Assembly: GCA_028690755.1 (NCBI GenBank)
Contig: JAQVAO010000029.1
Location: 1 to 6,974 of the forward strand
Length of the DNA: 6,974 bases
Origin: Patescibacteria group bacterium
GTDB lineage: Bacteria; Patescibacteriota; UBA1384; XYA2-FULL-43-10; CAINNR01
Direction: 5' to 3'
The position numbers and the translations under genes were made by a program. Numbering within the stretch: the stretch's first letter is position 1; each line of letters starts with the position of its first letter. This document shows positions 5,845-6,974 of the stretch, piece after piece. The notes under the pieces were generated by a model, which was not told where the DNA came from, ran no database searches, and saw only the letters and a list, made by a program, of their open reading frames with translations.

Positions 5845-6965
5845 AAGTCGCAATTGTCCACGATTATCTAACGAAACTCGGCGGCGCAGAAAAAGTCCTG
5901 CAAACTATACATGAGATTTACCCCCAGGCGCCGATTTACACTCTGCTATATGACAAGAAGGGGACTAGGGGAATTTTTGAATCAGAATACAAGATTATAA
6001 GTTCGAAACTCCAAAATCTGCCAGGTTTTCTGCGTCGGCGCTCAAGACTACTATTGTCAAAATTTCCGCGAGCGATCGAAGAATTTGATTTTTCCCAATT
6101 TGATTTAGTAATCTCCTCATCAAATTCATTCGCCCATGGCGTGATTACTCCTGAAAAAACCCTCCATATCACTTACTGCTATTCACCTATGCGCTACTCG
6201 TGGGATTGGGCCCACAATTATCTGAAAGAGAATAATATCGGCATGGGACCTCTGGGGCTTTATATCAGATCAATAATTTCTAAGATAAGGCTTTGGGATT
6301 ATAACGCATCCAAAAGAACCGATGAGTGGATAGCAATATCAAAGACAGTTGCTAAAAGAATTTTGAAATACTACCGAAAGCAATCAGAGATAATTTATCC
6401 GCCGGTTGACATCGAGGAGCTGCTTAAAAATGATAAAAAACCCAAAAAATATTACCTAATCGTCTCAAGGCTGACACAATATAAAAACATCGACCTGGCG
6501 ATCAAAGCCTTCAATCAGCTTGAAATTCCACTATACATTATCGGTGAAGGCGCTGATGAGAAAAGACTAAAATCTATCGCCAAAGAAAATATTAAATTTC
6601 TTGGCTGGAAAAACGATCAAGAAAGAAACAGCTTTCTTTCGGAATGCCGAGCATTTGTATTCCCCGGTGAAGATGACTTCGGTTTAACTCCAGTCGAAGC
6701 GATGGCGGCTGGCAGACCGGTCATCGCACTAAACTCCGGTGGTGCAACAGAAACAGTTGTATCAGAAAAAACCGGTGAATTTTTCAATCAAACAGACGAA
6801 ATTGATGATCTGGTAAAAACGGTAAGAAAGCTGGAAAAAAACTATTCTTCCTACAAATCAGAAGTTTGTAAAAATCAAGCCAAGAAATTTTCGGAAGAAG
6901 TGTTCGTTACCAATTTCAAAAACTATATTGAGAAAAAATATCGTGAGTTTAAAAATGAATCTTAA
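5841..6965 (+). CDS. GT4-family glycosyltransferase (WbaZ/MtfB-like)
   Basis: Predicted 374-residue GT-B fold glycosyltransferase, soluble or peripheral, acting in surface polysaccharide assembly. The N-terminus M-K-V-A-I-V-H-D-Y-L with G-G-A-E-K-V-L (14-20) is the acceptor-side glycine loop typical of WbaZ-like enzymes. Family-typical blocks follow: S-S-S-N-S-F-A-H-G (92-100), Y-C-Y-S-P-M-R-Y-S-W-D (112-122) and I-Y-P-P-V-D (185-190). The donor domain has S-R-L-T-Q-Y-K-N-I-D (Arg210, Lys215) and F-P-G-E-D-D-F-G-L-T-P-V-E (274-286). Relatives usually read G-E-E-D-F-G there, so the first acid of the E-x7-E pair is Asp278 here, opposite Glu286; this is conservative and activity is probably kept. 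Closest characterised relatives are O-antigen mannosyltransferases, but the sugar is not determinable here. The gene is coupled to the preceding transferase, so the two probably act in turn on one glycan. Confidence 0.9.
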   Translation: MKVAIVHDYLTKLGGAEKVLQTIHEIYPQAPIYTLLYDKKGTRGIFESEYKIISSKLQNLPGFLRRRSRLLLSKFPRAIEEFDFSQFDLVISSSNSFAHGVITPEKTLHITYCYSPMRYSWDWAHNYLKENNIGMGPLGLYIRSIISKIRLWDYNASKRTDEWIAISKTVAKRILKYYRKQSEIIYPPVDIEELLKNDKKPKKYYLIVSRLTQYKNIDLAIKAFNQLEIPLYIIGEGADEKRLKSIAKENIKFLGWKNDQERNSFLSECRAFVFPGEDDFGLTPVEAMAAGRPVIALNSGGATETVVSEKTGEFFNQTDEIDDLVKTVRKLEKNYSSYKSEVCKNQAKKFSEEVFVTNFKNYIEKKYREFKNES

Positions 6966-6974
6966 AAGAAAAAA
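6955..6974 (+). CDS. Possible start of a further operon gene (partial)
   Basis: An ATG at 6955 opens the frame M-N-L-K-R-K, overlapping the end of the preceding transferase by 11 bases in a different frame, and stays open to the window edge. The overlap matches the tight spacing of the operon. The upstream purines (GTGAG, 6943-6947) are only a weak SD. A basic N-terminus would suit a membrane protein such as a sugar-phosphate transferase, but six residues cannot show that. Confidence 0.35.

Overview
The window looks like bacterial chromosome from a low-to-moderate GC organism with short intergenic gaps. Protein style (a PEGA protein with a degenerate C-terminal beta-propeller, a one-TM-anchor sortase, compact GT4 glycosyltransferases) and promoters placed almost on top of start codons suggest a Candidate Phyla Radiation (Patescibacteria) genome. 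That placement is inference; no marker gene here fixes the lineage. TGA is used as an ordinary stop (end of the sortase and of the first glycosyltransferase), which argues against the UGA=Gly groups Gracilibacteria and Absconditabacteria.

Left part (1-1651): a secreted multidomain surface protein on the minus strand runs off the left edge. Its reading frame is broken by one base near position 291. The 5' part carries a signal peptide and a beta-rich domain. The other frame continues directly into an Ala/Ser/Thr/Glu/Pro-rich linker and the start of a fibronectin type III domain. Divergent from it, across 103 bp, is a membrane-anchored sortase with His146, Cys214 and Arg223.

Middle (1659-2448): a membrane-anchored PEGA-domain protein on the minus strand converges on the sortase (7 bp between stops). 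It shares a 61-bp divergent promoter region with murA.

Right part (2449-6974): an apparent co-directional operon murA - mreB - GT4 - GT4 - (start of another gene). Junctions are tight: a 1-nt TAATG overlap, a 1-nt gap, a 4-nt ATGA overlap and a possible 11-nt overlap. It joins the first committed step of peptidoglycan precursor synthesis (MurA), the actin-like organiser of wall growth (MreB) and glycosyltransferases likely to build a cell-surface glycan.

The whole window is thus a cell-envelope region: wall precursor, wall geometry, surface glycan and sortase-linked surface protein. Translation signals differ by position. The genes that begin transcripts (sortase, PEGA, murA) lack a Shine-Dalgarno sequence and have a -10 box 6 to 13 nt before the ATG, so they look leaderless or nearly so. 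The operon-internal genes and the secreted protein have clear SD sequences. I see no RNA genes, CRISPR array, insertion sequence or gene-free stretch over 300 bases, and no clearly new biological system. The frameshift and the leaderless promoter layout are the items most worth checking.
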